From: Altererythrobacter sp. KTW20L
Lineage (GTDB): Bacteria; Pseudomonadota; Alphaproteobacteria; Sphingomonadales; Sphingomonadaceae
DNA length: 64,000 bases
Assembly: GCF_023501975.1 (NCBI RefSeq)
Contig: NZ_JAMFLH010000013.1
Span: 1 to 64,000 of the forward strand
Direction of reading: 5' to 3'
The translations under genes and the position numbers were made by a program. Of this stretch, positions 48,940 through 58,516 are shown piece after piece. A model generated the notes under the pieces. The model searched no databases and was not told the origin of the DNA. It saw nothing but the letters and a program-made list of their open reading frames with translations. Positions within the stretch are counted from its first letter, which is position 1, and each line of letters begins with the position of its first letter.

Positions 48940-50802
48940 ATGTCCTTTCCCAATCTCCCGCCGCTTCTTTCCGCCGCCCTTACCGAGCGCGGCTATACCG
49001 AACTTACCGCCGTCCAGTCCTCCGTGGTCGAGGACGAGGCAAAGGGCCGCGACCTCCTGGTTTCCGCCCAGACCGGATCGGGCAAGACCGTCGCCTTCGG
49101 CCTCGCTATGGCCGAGGACATGCTCGACGAGAACGGCCAGGTGCCGCGCAATTCGGGTCCGCTGGCACTGGTCATCGCCCCTACCCGCGAATTGGCCCTG
49201 CAGGTCGCGCGCGAACTGGCCTGGCTCTATCGCGGCGCCGGCGCGCAGATCGCCACCTGCGTCGGCGGGATGGATGCCAGCAAGGAACGGCGCAACCTGG
49301 CGGGCGGCGCACAGATCGTGGTCGGCACGCCCGGCCGCCTGCGCGATCACCTCGAACGCGGCGCACTGAACCTCACCGGACTCAAGACCGCCGTGCTCGA
49401 TGAAGCCGACGAAATGCTCGACATGGGCTTCCGGGACGAGCTTGAGGAAATCCTCGACGGCACGCCGGAAGGCCGCCGCACGCTGCTGTTCTCCGCCACC
49501 CTGCCGCGCCAGATCGTCAACCTCGCCAGCCGCTACCAGCAAAATGCCCTGCGCATCTCGACCGTGGGTGACGAGCGCGGCCACGGTGACATCGCCTACC
49601 AGGCCATCACCGTCAGCCCGCCGGAAATCGAAAACGCGGTGGTCAATCTGCTGCGCTTCCACGAAGCGGAAACCGCCATCCTGTTCTGCGCGACGCGCGA
49701 GAAGGTGCGCCACTTGCACGCCACTCTGCAGGAACGCGGCTTTGCCGTGGTAGCCCTCTCGGGCGAGCACTCGCAGAGCGAGCGCAACACCGCCATGCAG
49801 GCCCTGCGCGATCGCCGCGCCCGTGTCTGCGTGGCGACCGACGTGGCCGCGCGCGGCATCGACCTGCCCGGCGTTTCGCTGGTGGTCCATGTGGAGATTC
49901 CGCGCGATGCCGAAGCCCTGCAGCACCGTTCGGGCCGCACCGGCCGCGCGGGCAAGAAGGGCACGGCCGTGCTGATCGTCCCCTATCCGCGCCGCAAGCG
50001 CATCGAACAGATGCTGCGCGGCGCCAAGATCGAGGCCGAGTGGATCGAGGCGCCGACCGCGCAGATGATCCGCCGGCAGGACCATGCGCGCCTGCTGGAA
50101 AAGCTGCTCGAACCGGTCGAGGCCGAAGAGGAAGATCGCGAACTGGCAACCCAACTGCTCGCCCAGCGCACACCGGAGGAAGTGGCCATTTTGCTGGTCC
50201 AGGCCCACCGCGCCAAGATGCCGCAGCCTGAGGAACTGGTCGCCAACACCCCCGAAGCACGCGGCGCGGCCCAGGCCGACCGGCACCGCCCGGGCTTCGA
50301 GGATACTGTGTGGTTCAAGCTCGACATCGGCCGCAGCAATGGCGCTGATCCCAAGTGGATCCTGCCGGTGCTGTGCCGCCGAGGGCACGTATCGAAGAAC
50401 GAGATCGGCGCGATCCGCATCGCTCCGGGCGAGAGCTTCGTGCAGATCCCGCGCGCCATCGCCGACAAGTTTGCCGATGCGGTCCGCCGCACGGGCGAAA
50501 TGGAGCTGGAGGCTGGCGAGGATTCGCTCGGCATCGAACGCAGCGCCAATGGGCCGCAGGAAATGAGCCGTGGCCCGCGCCGGGTTTACAAGGACCGCCC
50601 CAACAACGCCCCGCGGGTCGAACCGCGCCCCACCGGCAAGCCCGGTGGCGGCGGTTTCTCCAGCACCCGGTCAGGCCCGGGCAAGCCCCATCGCAAGGGT
50701 CCGGGCGGCGGCGGCAAGCCATTTTCGGGCAAGCCATCGGGTGCCAGTTCGCCGTTCAGCAACAAGCCGCGCAAACCCTTCCCTGGCAAGCCGCGCGGCT
50801 AG
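48940..50802 (+). CDS. DEAD-box ATP-dependent RNA helicase with DbpA-like C-terminal domain
   Basis: 620 residues. Helicase core motifs: Q motif (TAVQSSVV), I SAQTGSGKT, Ia APTRELALQ, II LDEADEMLD, III FSATLP, V CVATDVAARGIDLPG and VI HRSGRTGRAG. After the core come a helical linker, a DbpA-type RNA-binding domain (about 440-510, DTVWFKLDIGRSNGADPKWILPVLCRRG) and a basic Gly/Lys/Pro-rich tail with repeated GKP. It probably acts in ribosome assembly or mRNA turnover (DeaD/CsdA-like). It is not functionally linked to its catabolic neighbours. Confidence 0.94.
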   Translation: MSFPNLPPLLSAALTERGYTELTAVQSSVVEDEAKGRDLLVSAQTGSGKTVAFGLAMAEDMLDENGQVPRNSGPLALVIAPTRELALQVARELAWLYRGAGAQIATCVGGMDASKERRNLAGGAQIVVGTPGRLRDHLERGALNLTGLKTAVLDEADEMLDMGFRDELEEILDGTPEGRRTLLFSATLPRQIVNLASRYQQNALRISTVGDERGHGDIAYQAITVSPPEIENAVVNLLRFHEAETAILFCATREKVRHLHATLQERGFAVVALSGEHSQSERNTAMQALRDRRARVCVATDVAARGIDLPGVSLVVHVEIPRDAEALQHRSGRTGRAGKKGTAVLIVPYPRRKRIEQMLRGAKIEAEWIEAPTAQMIRRQDHARLLEKLLEPVEAEEEDRELATQLLAQRTPEEVAILLVQAHRAKMPQPEELVANTPEARGAAQADRHRPGFEDTVWFKLDIGRSNGADPKWILPVLCRRGHVSKNEIGAIRIAPGESFVQIPRAIADKFADAVRRTGEMELEAGEDSLGIERSANGPQEMSRGPRRVYKDRPNNAPRVEPRPTGKPGGGGFSSTRSGPGKPHRKGPGGGGKPFSGKPSGASSPFSNKPRKPFPGKPRG

Positions 50803-50812
50803 GCAAAGCAAT

Positions 50813-50840
50813 GCGGCCGGACCCCGAGGGGCCCGGCCGC
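50813..50840. terminator. GC-rich hairpin between convergent helicase and sodC genes
   Basis: Stem GCGGCCGG (50813-50820) with CCGGCCGC (50833-50840), extended by an internal CCCC/GGGG pairing. It lies in the 62-base gap between two convergent stops, so it is a likely shared terminator, although the T run is weak. Confidence 0.6.
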
Positions 50841-50864
50841 ACTGTAAGTCTCTCTTGATTTAGA

Positions 50865-51440
50865 TCAGGCTGCTTCGAACACGCCGCAGGCAATGCGATC
50901 GCCGCTGTTGCCCGAAGGGTCGGTCGTCTGGTCGTCTTCGCCCGCATGGATGACGAAGGCCGATCCGTCGGCGTCCATCAGGCCTTCGAAGCTGGCTTCC
51001 ATCGACAGCATATAGCTGAGCGTGCCCGTGCCATCGGCGCCAACCTCCAGATTGGGCATGTCGCCCGCATGCTGGCCACCCTCGCTTTCGAGACCATGGC
51101 TCATGCCGGCGGGGTTCCAGTGGCCGCCTGCTGCGGAGAAGTCGGGCGAGCACGATCCGGTCTCGTGGATGTGGACACCGCGCATGCCGGGCTCGAGGCC
51201 CATGACGGTGAGGTCGATCGTCACGCCGCCGCCAGAACCGGTGGCAGTAACCGTGCCGACTTCGTTGCCATCGGCGTCCAGCAGGGTCGCCATGGCATTC
51301 TGCGGGCCTGACTGTGCTTCCATCATGGCCGTGTCGTCACCCATCCCGGCATCGTCAGCCGGTTCGGAACCCCCGCAAGCGGCCAGGGCGAACAACGGCA
51401 GGGCGGCAAGCAGGGCGGCGGGGGCAACAGTGATGCGCAT
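50865..51440 (-). CDS. sodC: Cu-Zn superoxide dismutase, lipoprotein form
   Basis: 191 residues from ATG 51440 after AAGGAG. A lipoprotein signal with lipobox ALAAC anchors it in the envelope, followed by an Asp/Met/Ala-rich linker. The SOD domain has the copper His pair in GVHIHETGSC, the bridging and zinc region FSAAGGHWNP and HAGDMPNL, the last copper His in AFVIHAGEDDQ, and the disulfide partner in DRIACGV. It removes periplasmic superoxide. Confidence 0.95.
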   Translation of the reverse strand: MRITVAPAALLAALPLFALAACGGSEPADDAGMGDDTAMMEAQSGPQNAMATLLDADGNEVGTVTATGSGGGVTIDLTVMGLEPGMRGVHIHETGSCSPDFSAAGGHWNPAGMSHGLESEGGQHAGDMPNLEVGADGTGTLSYMLSMEASFEGLMDADGSAFVIHAGEDDQTTDPSGNSGDRIACGVFEAA

Positions 51441-51522
51441 GGAAAATCTCCTTGATCCAGTAAGGACAAAGGATGAGGCCCCCGGGCGTTCCTGTAAATA
51501 TGGCAAACTGCCTTAATGTGTA

Positions 51523-51984
51523 TCAGAGCACCCGCCAGACCCACAGTTTGATCGAGCTGGCATAGCGTGCGCCGCTGCAAATGAAGATCGACTTGTTCAT
51601 CCAGTCATAGGGGCCGGTGGGCGCGATGAATTCAGGCACGGTGCGGAAATAGTACTCCGCCGGATCGACCTCTTCGCCCCGCCGCAGCCGGTCCATCACT
51701 TCGGGCGGGCCATGGCGCAGGCCCTTGTTGCGGATCTGGATCAGCGCGCCGTCGTCGGTTTCGATGGCATAAATGGCATCGGCTACGGTCACGCCATCGG
51801 GGCGGGTCAGTTGCCAGTCGGCGCTGTTGCCCATCAGCTTGCCCGAAATCAGCGGACCTTTGACATAGCCACCGGCAGTGATCGGGATGATCCGCCGCGT
51901 GCCATCGACCACCGGGCCGATTTCGCGCGGAGGCTCCAAGTCGCCACTGGCTTCATAGACGAATTCGAGTTCGGGCTTGATCAT
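51523..51984 (-). CDS. DUF3237 family protein
   Basis: 153 residues from ATG 51984 (MIKPELEFVYEASGDL); the upstream in-frame start has a non-conserved extension. The family pattern is visible in GTRRIIPITAGGYVKGPLISGKLM, GNSADWQLTRPDGVTVADAIYAIETDDGALIQIRNKGLRHGP and the late YYFRTVPEFIAPTGPYDWMNKSIFI. DUF3237 is a beta-barrel family of unknown function that is frequent near aromatic-degradation genes. It is divergent from the small membrane protein at 52077. Confidence 0.88.
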   Translation of the reverse strand: MIKPELEFVYEASGDLEPPREIGPVVDGTRRIIPITAGGYVKGPLISGKLMGNSADWQLTRPDGVTVADAIYAIETDDGALIQIRNKGLRHGPPEVMDRLRRGEEVDPAEYYFRTVPEFIAPTGPYDWMNKSIFICSGARYASSIKLWVWRVL

Positions 51985-52076
51985 GGGTGCTCCTGTTCCT
52001 CTGTGCTTGTCTCGGGCTGATTGCAGGTTCAACAAGCTGTATTAGTGTTTCTGGGCTTGAACGAGGGGTGCTGGTT

Positions 52077-52343
52077 ATGGCCGAAGTGATTTTCATCCTC
52101 GCATTGGCCGCTCCCTTCGTCCTGATGGTCTGGCTGATCCGCGCGCGCAACAGGTCGCAGGCCATGGTGGCCGAAATCGAGGACAGCCAGTTCGAACGGG
52201 ATCGCTATGCCACCGAGGAAGGCGACACGGCGGCCGACGGGCTGGTCCATGGCCGCCATCACTACGCCGACCATGACCTTATCCCGCCCGACAATACTGG
52301 CGGCGAACCTGCCGGGATCAGGGCCATGCAGGGCCACCGCTAG
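52077..52343 (+). CDS. Small single-pass membrane protein of unknown function
   Basis: 88 residues from ATG 52077, with GAGGGG upstream. One N-terminal membrane segment (VIFILALAAPFVLMVWLI) is followed by a hydrophilic cytoplasmic tail rich in Asp, Glu and His. Its stop overlaps the convergent stop of the serine hydrolase gene by four bases. No family was recognised. Confidence 0.65.
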   Translation: MAEVIFILALAAPFVLMVWLIRARNRSQAMVAEIEDSQFERDRYATEEGDTAADGLVHGRHHYADHDLIPPDNTGGEPAGIRAMQGHR

Positions 52344-53596
52344 TCGGCCGGTGAATTGGCGACCCGCGCAAAGTAGCCGAGCACTTCGGGGTTCAGCCAT
52401 TCGGGCTCGACCGGCGGGTTGTAGCTCAGCTTGACGATCACCGTGCGGGTGGACGGGTGGACATAGATGAACTGCCCGGCCAGCCCGACTGCGGCATAGG
52501 CGCCCGGTTCGGTGTCCACCTGCCAGGTCTGCAGGCCATAGCCGGGGAAGCCCGCCCCTGCAGGAGCGCCGGTGGGCCTCATCGCCGCCATCTGTGCCAC
52601 CCAGCCTTCGGGCAGCACGCGGGTCTCGCCGACCATGCCATCGTCCAGCATGAGCTGCCCCAGCCGGGCAAAATCACGCAGGGTGGCGTTGTACCCCATG
52701 CTGTTTAGTGCCCGTCCCGTGCCGACCGGGCCATCGGCCAGGAAGTATCCATCATGCTCGGCGCCAAGTGGTTGCCAGATGCGGCTTTCCACCAGGTCCT
52801 CCAGCCGCTGCCCGGTCGCTTCCTCCAGAATCCAGCCAATCACCGCGGTATCGAGCGAGGCGTAGTTGAAAGTTGCATCGGGCGCACTGCGCTGGCCGAT
52901 GCCGACTGCAAAATCGGCAAAGCGCGCTTCGTTGCGGACAATCGCGGTCTCGTGGATCTGCGCTGCCAGGCTGGGGTTGGTGCCGAAATCATAGCGCTCC
53001 TCGATATCCGCGCCGCTGCGCATTTCGAGGAGGTTGCGAACAGTCGCCTCGCCATAGGCGCCCTCGGCCAGCACCGGGACATATTTGCTGGCAAGATCAT
53101 CGAGGGCGATCTCGCCGCGCTCCAGCGCCTGGCCCACCAGCATGGCGGTGATGGTCTTGGTCATCGAGAAGGCGATATGCGGCGTGTCTGCCGTCATCCG
53201 GTTGCGATAGTCCTCGAACACCACCTCGCCCTCCTTCAGCACCATGAAGGCATTGGTGAAGGTGCGATCAGCCCAGGCGGCATAGTCTCCATCTGCCCCG
53301 TCGATCATGGCGGTGGGCATGGCCAGGGCCGCCCCCTCAGGCAGGGCGCGCGCCTCTGCCGGAGCGGCCACGGTGCGGAAGGCGAAGACCTGATGGGTGT
53401 TGCGGAAGGTGAAGGAATTGACATCGGGGTTGAGCCATTGCCAGCGCATGGCGATTGTCGGGGCGCTGGGCGGCAGGCTGCCGAAGGTTTCCGCTTCGCC
53501 AAATGCCGCCGCCTCCGCAGCTGGTTGCGCGGCCTTGTCCGAAGCCGCGCAGCCTGCCAGCGCCAGCGCCGCCAGCGCCGCCGTCAATTTCTTCAT
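52340..53596 (-). CDS. Beta-lactamase-fold serine hydrolase, lipoprotein
   Basis: 418 residues with lipobox ALAGC near residue 16. The class C beta-lactamase/esterase fold shows the nucleophile motif SMTK (in HIAFSMTKTITAMLVGQALE), the Tyr motif in FNYASLDTAVIGWILEEATGQ and the ALNSMGYNATLRDFARLGQLML block. Relatives include 6-aminohexanoate-dimer hydrolases and esterases such as EstB. It starts 26 bases after the stop of the lignostilbene-dioxygenase-type gene on the same strand, so it may cleave an ester-linked aromatic in the envelope. That link is inference. Confidence 0.85.
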   Translation of the reverse strand: MKKLTAALAALALAGCAASDKAAQPAAEAAAFGEAETFGSLPPSAPTIAMRWQWLNPDVNSFTFRNTHQVFAFRTVAAPAEARALPEGAALAMPTAMIDGADGDYAAWADRTFTNAFMVLKEGEVVFEDYRNRMTADTPHIAFSMTKTITAMLVGQALERGEIALDDLASKYVPVLAEGAYGEATVRNLLEMRSGADIEERYDFGTNPSLAAQIHETAIVRNEARFADFAVGIGQRSAPDATFNYASLDTAVIGWILEEATGQRLEDLVESRIWQPLGAEHDGYFLADGPVGTGRALNSMGYNATLRDFARLGQLMLDDGMVGETRVLPEGWVAQMAAMRPTGAPAGAGFPGYGLQTWQVDTEPGAYAAVGLAGQFIYVHPSTRTVIVKLSYNPPVEPEWLNPEVLGYFARVANSPAD

Positions 53597-53622
53597 TCGA
53601 TCCTCCCCCTCTTGCCGTCCGG

Positions 53623-55110
53623 TTATGCCGGTTCGGCCACTCTTGTATCAAGCCCGATATCTTCTGCCCGGGCAAAATTGCCGTGCAGGCCGAAGCGCAG
53701 GCGGATCGGCACCTGGACCGTGGCGACCGGGCCCTTCTCGATTTCCAGCGCATCGAAGATCAGCAGGTCGCTGCGGTGGTCTTCCAGCCGGTTGCAGACC
53801 ATCACGATCCAGCCGTCGCCCTCAGGCGCATCCTTGGCTCGCGGAACGAAGCACGGCTCCTGCAGGCTGGACACCGAGCCGCACCACCAGTGCTGCTCGG
53901 CACCGGTTTCCAGGTCTTTCAGGAACAGGCAGTTCATCAGGAACCCGCCAGCGCTGCCGCCTTTGAGTTCGCAAGGCCGGGCCATGTCCATCTCAAGGCT
54001 CCAGCCATAGCGGTTCTTCACGCCGGTGAAGCGGTCGTCGATGCGCGGGAATTCGCTGGCGGTATCGGTCAACTGCACCACCTCGTCGAACTCATCACCA
54101 TTGCTGGCCATGTCCACCGTCCAGCGGGTCAGCTTGCTCATCGCTTCGGGACCGTTGAATGGCGCGCCGTGGATGTCGGGGAAGAACGGGAACATGTTGT
54201 TCTTCGCTTCGGGCACCACGAAATGGACCTTGCTGCCTTCCTGCCAGGCGTTGAGCACGTGGCTGGCAAAGCAGTTGTCGCGCTTGAACCAGCGGATGTC
54301 CTCGTCCTTCAGGTCATCGCGGCGCGGGATGATGCCGAGATAGACCTCCCTGGTGGTGTCGAACATGAAGGCGGGCTTGCCCTGTTCGAGCTGGTCCCAC
54401 GAACCCACGCTGGGCACGATATGCAGCACGAGGTAATCCTCGGTGATACCGAAATCGTGCATCATGCAATAGTACGGCACCTTGAACCACTTCTCGCGCA
54501 CCAGCGATCCATCGGGCGCGACTTCCATGTAGGATACGTCATCGCTGCAGATGCCGCTCGCGGCATAGCCAATGGCGACCATGTTGCCGGTGACCGGGTC
54601 GATCTTGGGGTGGGCAGTAAAGGTCTGGCTCTTCATTGCGCCATCAAAGGTTTCGAAATCCTCGGTCTCCATCGTGACCGGGTCCATCACCAGGGCGGGG
54701 CTATCCTCCTTCATCGCCCACAGCTTGCCGGCATAGATCCAGGCATTGGTGTTGGCGGTCGAACGGATCATGCCCTTGGTGGACGGATCGTCGGTCAGCG
54801 GGTTGCGGTAATTGCCGAACAGGCCGCGCCCGGCGGCTTTTTCCGCCTTGTACTTGGCCGTCTTGACATAGCGCTGTCGGAAATCGACCTGGCCATCGTG
54901 GATGTGGAACCGCGTGATGTTGCCATCGCCATTGAAGGCAATGTCGTCGCCCAGCATTGGCGGATAGATCGGATCGGGCTGGACGCGGAAGAACGCGCCG
55001 TTGAGTTCCTTGGGAATCGTGCCGGTGTGCTGCAGGTCGGTAATGTCCGCCTCGATCCGGCTGGGCGTGTTGAAGCCGGTGAACGACGGGGTATCGGGGA
55101 ATTGCGCCAT
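53623..55110 (-). CDS. lsdA: Lignostilbene-alpha,beta-dioxygenase-type carotenoid cleavage oxygenase
   Basis: 495 residues from ATG 55110 after AAGGAGAGG. The four Fe(II) His ligands of the seven-bladed propeller are H167 (FTAHPKID), H218 (CMMHDFG), H284 (FASHVLNA) and H476 (GLHGN). Y101 (FGNYRNPL) and K134 (WAMKEDSP) sit at the numbers reported for lignostilbene dioxygenases, where they bind the 4-hydroxyl of the stilbene. The enzyme should split the central double bond of 4-hydroxystilbenes (lignostilbene, phenylcoumaran-derived stilbenes or resveratrol) into two aromatic aldehydes. Sphingomonads often carry several paralogues; which one this is cannot be told. It is divergent from a MarR gene. 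Confidence 0.9.
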   Translation of the reverse strand: MAQFPDTPSFTGFNTPSRIEADITDLQHTGTIPKELNGAFFRVQPDPIYPPMLGDDIAFNGDGNITRFHIHDGQVDFRQRYVKTAKYKAEKAAGRGLFGNYRNPLTDDPSTKGMIRSTANTNAWIYAGKLWAMKEDSPALVMDPVTMETEDFETFDGAMKSQTFTAHPKIDPVTGNMVAIGYAASGICSDDVSYMEVAPDGSLVREKWFKVPYYCMMHDFGITEDYLVLHIVPSVGSWDQLEQGKPAFMFDTTREVYLGIIPRRDDLKDEDIRWFKRDNCFASHVLNAWQEGSKVHFVVPEAKNNMFPFFPDIHGAPFNGPEAMSKLTRWTVDMASNGDEFDEVVQLTDTASEFPRIDDRFTGVKNRYGWSLEMDMARPCELKGGSAGGFLMNCLFLKDLETGAEQHWWCGSVSSLQEPCFVPRAKDAPEGDGWIVMVCNRLEDHRSDLLIFDALEIEKGPVATVQVPIRLRFGLHGNFARAEDIGLDTRVAEPA

Positions 55111-55186
55111 GACTTGAGTCCTCTCCTTGCACCGAATTGTATGCTTTACTAACAAATAGGCAATACCGGCATGAGGACAGCGCAGC

Positions 55187-55651
55187 TTGGATCGACCCGC
55201 ATTGATCGTGGACAATGATGACACGGCCGCCCCGGATCTCGGAGCGCTCGACGGCATCGTCGGGTTCCACATCCGGCTGGCACACGGCGCTGTCTATCGC
55301 CATTTTTCGGAAACTTTCACCGGCCTGGACATGACGCAGAAGCAGGTTTCCGTGCTGTGGCTGGTGGGCGATCATCCGGGTATCGCCCAGATTGCGCTGG
55401 GCGGGCGGCTGCGCATGGACCGCGCGACCACCATGACAATCGTCAACCGGCTGCAGGAACGCGGTTACCTGAGGCGCGAGAGGTCGAGCAGCGACGGGCG
55501 CAAGCAATCGCTGTTCCTCACTCCCCTTGGCGAAAGCGCGCTGGAGGAAGCCAAAGCCTGCATCGAAAGCCATGAAACCTGGCTGAAAAGCCGCTTCACA
55601 CCGGCCGAAATCGAAAAACTGGTGGAAATGCTCAGCCGAATCCACGATTGA
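55187..55651 (+). CDS. MarR-family transcriptional regulator, divergent from the dioxygenase gene
   Basis: 154 residues if it starts at TTG 55187; a short N-terminal uncertainty remains. The winged helix-turn-helix is clear: MTQKQVSVLWLVGDHPGIAQIALGGRLRMDRATTMTIVNRLQERGYLRRERSSSDGRKQSLFLTPLG, followed by a dimerisation helix. The 76-base gap to the dioxygenase start must hold both promoters, and the AAHS transporter follows 30 bases downstream. It is therefore probably the aromatic-responsive regulator of the dioxygenase and transporter. This MarR is not closely similar to the one at 12064. Confidence 0.88.
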   Translation: MDRPALIVDNDDTAAPDLGALDGIVGFHIRLAHGAVYRHFSETFTGLDMTQKQVSVLWLVGDHPGIAQIALGGRLRMDRATTMTIVNRLQERGYLRRERSSSDGRKQSLFLTPLGESALEEAKACIESHETWLKSRFTPAEIEKLVEMLSRIHD

Positions 55652-55681
55652 GGGCGCTTAACGGGAGAGGAACCCAGCCTA

Positions 55682-57046
55682 ATGGCTAGCATAGCTGCAA
55701 ACAACGACCCCAAACGGGTGATCGAAGAAAGTCCGATGACGCTCCGAATGTGGATCATCGTCGCCGTCATGGTACTCCTTAACGCGAATGACGGGTTCGA
55801 CGTGCTGTCGAGCGCATTTGCCGCGCCAGGCATTTCGGCTGAATGGGGGATTCCCCGCTCGGAACTGGGCATCATGCTCGGTGCGGAACTGGTCGGCATG
55901 GGCTTCGGCTCGGTCTTGCTGGGCGGACTGGCCGACAGGATGGGCCGCAAGCCCACCATCATCATTTGCCTGGTTATCGGCGGCATCGGCATGTTCCTGG
56001 CCTCGCAGGCAGGCGGCGTGTGGGACCTCACGGCGTTCCGTTTCATCACCGGCATCGGCATCGGCGGCATGCTCGCCTCGATCAATGCAGTGACGGCAGA
56101 ATGCTCCAACAAGAAGGATCGCGGCCTGGCGATGGCGCTGATGGTCATCGGCTACCCTCTTGGCGCAGTGCTGGGCGGGCTGGTCGCGGCTGAGCTCTTG
56201 CAAGAATATACATGGCGCTCCATGTTCGTGTTCGGCGGCATCATCACCGTGGTCTGCGTGCCGCTGGTCATGCTGCTGGTGCCGGAAACCCCGGCCTATT
56301 ATGTCGCCACGCGGCGTGAAGGCGCGCTGGAAAAAATCAACAAATCGCTGCGCTTCATGGGCCTGCGGGACATCGATGCCCTGCCCACGGCGATCCGCAA
56401 GGAAGATCAGCCCAAGATCACCGACATCCTGTCGAAGCCGGCCTTGCGCAAGGTCACCCTGCTGCTCGGCTTCGGCTATATGTTCCACACCTTCACCTTC
56501 TATTACATCCTCAAGTTCGCGCCGCAGATCGTGGCCGACTTCGGCTATGATCCGTCGGAAGCGGCAACTGTGCTGGTCTGGGCCAATGTCGGCGGGACCG
56601 TCGGCGGGTTCATCTTTGGCTTCTTCATGAAGAAATGGGACATCAAGGGCCCGACCATCGTGATGCTGCTGCTGGCGGCGATTGCAGTTGCCGCCTTCGG
56701 CATTGCCAAGGACAGCTTGTGGGGCTGGCGCATGGCCACCTTCTTCACCGGCTTCCTGACCAATGCCGCCATCGTGGGCTACTATGCTGCCTATGCCCGC
56801 GGCTTCCCGGCCTATGCCCGCGCCACGGGCACCGGTTTCGTGCTGGGGATCGGCCGCTTCGGTGCAGCGGGTTCGCCGGTCATCGCCGGCTTCCTGTTCA
56901 CCATCTTGGGGAACGACCAGTTGCTGCCGGTTTCGATCATCATGGCAATGGGTTCTGTCGCTGCGGCGGTATTGTTCTTCATCCTGCCGCTGAAAGATGG
57001 CGACAAGGAATTCATGGACAATATTCCTGCTGGCGAGGCCCCCTGA
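55682..57046 (+). CDS. Aromatic acid:H+ symporter, AAHS-type MFS transporter
   Basis: 454 residues with about twelve membrane segments. The first holds NANDGFDVLSSAFAAPGI, with the DGFD motif diagnostic of AAHS transporters (PcaK, VanK, BenK). Loop 2 has GGLADRMGRKPTI, and the middle shows TGIGIGGMLASINAVTAE. These import 4-hydroxybenzoate, protocatechuate, vanillate or benzoate. It follows the MarR gene closely and ends before a terminator. Confidence 0.93.
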   Translation: MASIAANNDPKRVIEESPMTLRMWIIVAVMVLLNANDGFDVLSSAFAAPGISAEWGIPRSELGIMLGAELVGMGFGSVLLGGLADRMGRKPTIIICLVIGGIGMFLASQAGGVWDLTAFRFITGIGIGGMLASINAVTAECSNKKDRGLAMALMVIGYPLGAVLGGLVAAELLQEYTWRSMFVFGGIITVVCVPLVMLLVPETPAYYVATRREGALEKINKSLRFMGLRDIDALPTAIRKEDQPKITDILSKPALRKVTLLLGFGYMFHTFTFYYILKFAPQIVADFGYDPSEAATVLVWANVGGTVGGFIFGFFMKKWDIKGPTIVMLLLAAIAVAAFGIAKDSLWGWRMATFFTGFLTNAAIVGYYAAYARGFPAYARATGTGFVLGIGRFGAAGSPVIAGFLFTILGNDQLLPVSIIMAMGSVAAAVLFFILPLKDGDKEFMDNIPAGEAP

Positions 57047-57103
57047 CGGGAGCCTCGCACATCATCGTCTGCGGGGGTCAAGCCCCGCTCGGCAAACGCA
57101 CTA

Positions 57104-57136
57104 CTGCGGCGCTTCCTCGACCGGGAAGCGCCGCAG
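57104..57136. terminator. Hairpin terminator after the AAHS transporter
   Basis: Perfect 13-bp stem (57104-57116 with 57124-57136) and seven-base loop, 57 bases after the transporter stop. A second smaller GC hairpin (about 57071-57088) precedes it. Confidence 0.75.
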
Positions 57137-57223
57137 GGGGGCATTTAGAGGTGGCGATTGGCAGAACAATAAGCCAATAGGATGCTAATTATTATCCTGC
57201 AGAACCAATTGAGAGACTGACCG

Positions 57224-58336
57224 ATGAAGACCCGCGCCGCCGTTGCATTCGAAGCCAAGAAGCCGCTCGAGATCGTCGAGCTCGACCTCGAAGGGCCGAA
57301 GGCGGGTGAAGTGCTGGTGGAAATCATGGCCACCGGCATCTGCCACACCGATGCCTATACGCTGGACGGGCTCGACAGCGAAGGACTGTTCCCCTCGGTG
57401 CTGGGCCACGAAGGTGCCGGGATTGTGCGTGAAGTCGGCCCGGGCGTGACATCGGTCAAGCCGGGCGACCATGTGATCCCGCTCTACACGCCGGAATGCC
57501 GCCAGTGTAAATCGTGCCTGTCGGGCAAGACCAACCTGTGCACCGCGATCCGCGCCACGCAGGGCAAGGGCCTGATGCCCGATGGCACCAGCCGCTTTTC
57601 CTACAAGGGGCAGACGATCTTCCACTACATGGGCTGTTCGACCTTCTCGAACTTCACCGTGCTGCCGGAAATCGCGGTTGCGAAGATCCGTGAGGACGCG
57701 CCGTTCCAGTCGGCCTGCTACATCGGTTGCGGGGTGACCACGGGCGTCGGCGCTGTCACCAACACCGCCAAGGTCCAGGTGGGAGACAACGTGGTGGTGT
57801 TCGGCTTGGGCGGGATCGGCCTCAACGTGCTGCAGGGCGCACGGATGGCGGGTGCCAACAAGATCATCGGCGTGGACATCAACCCTGATCGCGAGGAATG
57901 GGGCCGCAAGTTCGGCATGACCGACTTCCTCAACTCCCGCGGCATGAGCCGCGAGCAGACCGTCGCGAAGATCGTCGAAATGACCGACGGTGGGGCGGAC
58001 TATACCTTCGACGCCACCGGCAACACCGAAGTGATGCGCACCGCGCTCGAAGCCTGCCACCGCGGCTGGGGCACCAGCATCATCATCGGCGTGGCCGAAG
58101 CGGGCAAGGAAATCGCCACCCGCCCGTTCCAGCTCGTCACCGGACGCAACTGGCGCGGCACGGCGTTCGGCGGGGCCAAGGGCCGCACCGACGTGCCCAA
58201 GATCGTCGATATGTACATGACCGGCAAGATCCAGATCGACCCGATGATCACCCACGTGATGGGCCTGGAGGAGATCAACACCGCCTTCGACCTGATGCAT
58301 GCAGGCAAGTCGATCCGTTCGGTCGTGGTGTTCTAA
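57224..58336 (+). CDS. adhC: S-(hydroxymethyl)glutathione dehydrogenase / class III alcohol dehydrogenase
   Basis: 370 residues, full length. Catalytic zinc ligands are in [10 protein letters not shown] and GHEGAGIV, the structural zinc Cys in [18 protein letters not shown], and the NAD motif in [14 protein letters not shown]. It oxidises the spontaneous glutathione-formaldehyde adduct to S-formylglutathione and can reduce S-nitrosoglutathione. It is the first gene of a plus-strand run that continues with two VOC proteins, S-formylglutathione hydrolase and formate dehydrogenase, so the whole formaldehyde-to-CO2 route is encoded here. Confidence 0.96.
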   Translation: MKTRAAVAFEAKKPLEIVELDLEGPKAGEVLVEIMATGICHTDAYTLDGLDSEGLFPSVLGHEGAGIVREVGPGVTSVKPGDHVIPLYTPECRQCKSCLSGKTNLCTAIRATQGKGLMPDGTSRFSYKGQTIFHYMGCSTFSNFTVLPEIAVAKIREDAPFQSACYIGCGVTTGVGAVTNTAKVQVGDNVVVFGLGGIGLNVLQGARMAGANKIIGVDINPDREEWGRKFGMTDFLNSRGMSREQTVAKIVEMTDGGADYTFDATGNTEVMRTALEACHRGWGTSIIIGVAEAGKEIATRPFQLVTGRNWRGTAFGGAKGRTDVPKIVDMYMTGKIQIDPMITHVMGLEEINTAFDLMHAGKSIRSVVVF

Positions 58337-58516
58337 AGTCCATCTGTCGGGCTTTCGCCGGCGAGGTAGTGGGACGGCTGTACCAGGGGTGCAGCCGCGC
58401 CTGCAAAAGATGCACATCAACATTTCACAAGGCTGAAAAATTCGGCTATGTGATGAAGCGAGACAGCGACCCTGCCGGGAATCACCGGCGGTTTCGCCAC
58501 GAGGAGAGGGCCTGCC

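Noticed and set aside
58337-58516. Possible small gene or riboswitch between adhC and the first VOC gene
   Set aside because: No convincing start, ribosome-binding site or conserved RNA element was seen; the following gene has its own good ribosome-binding site.
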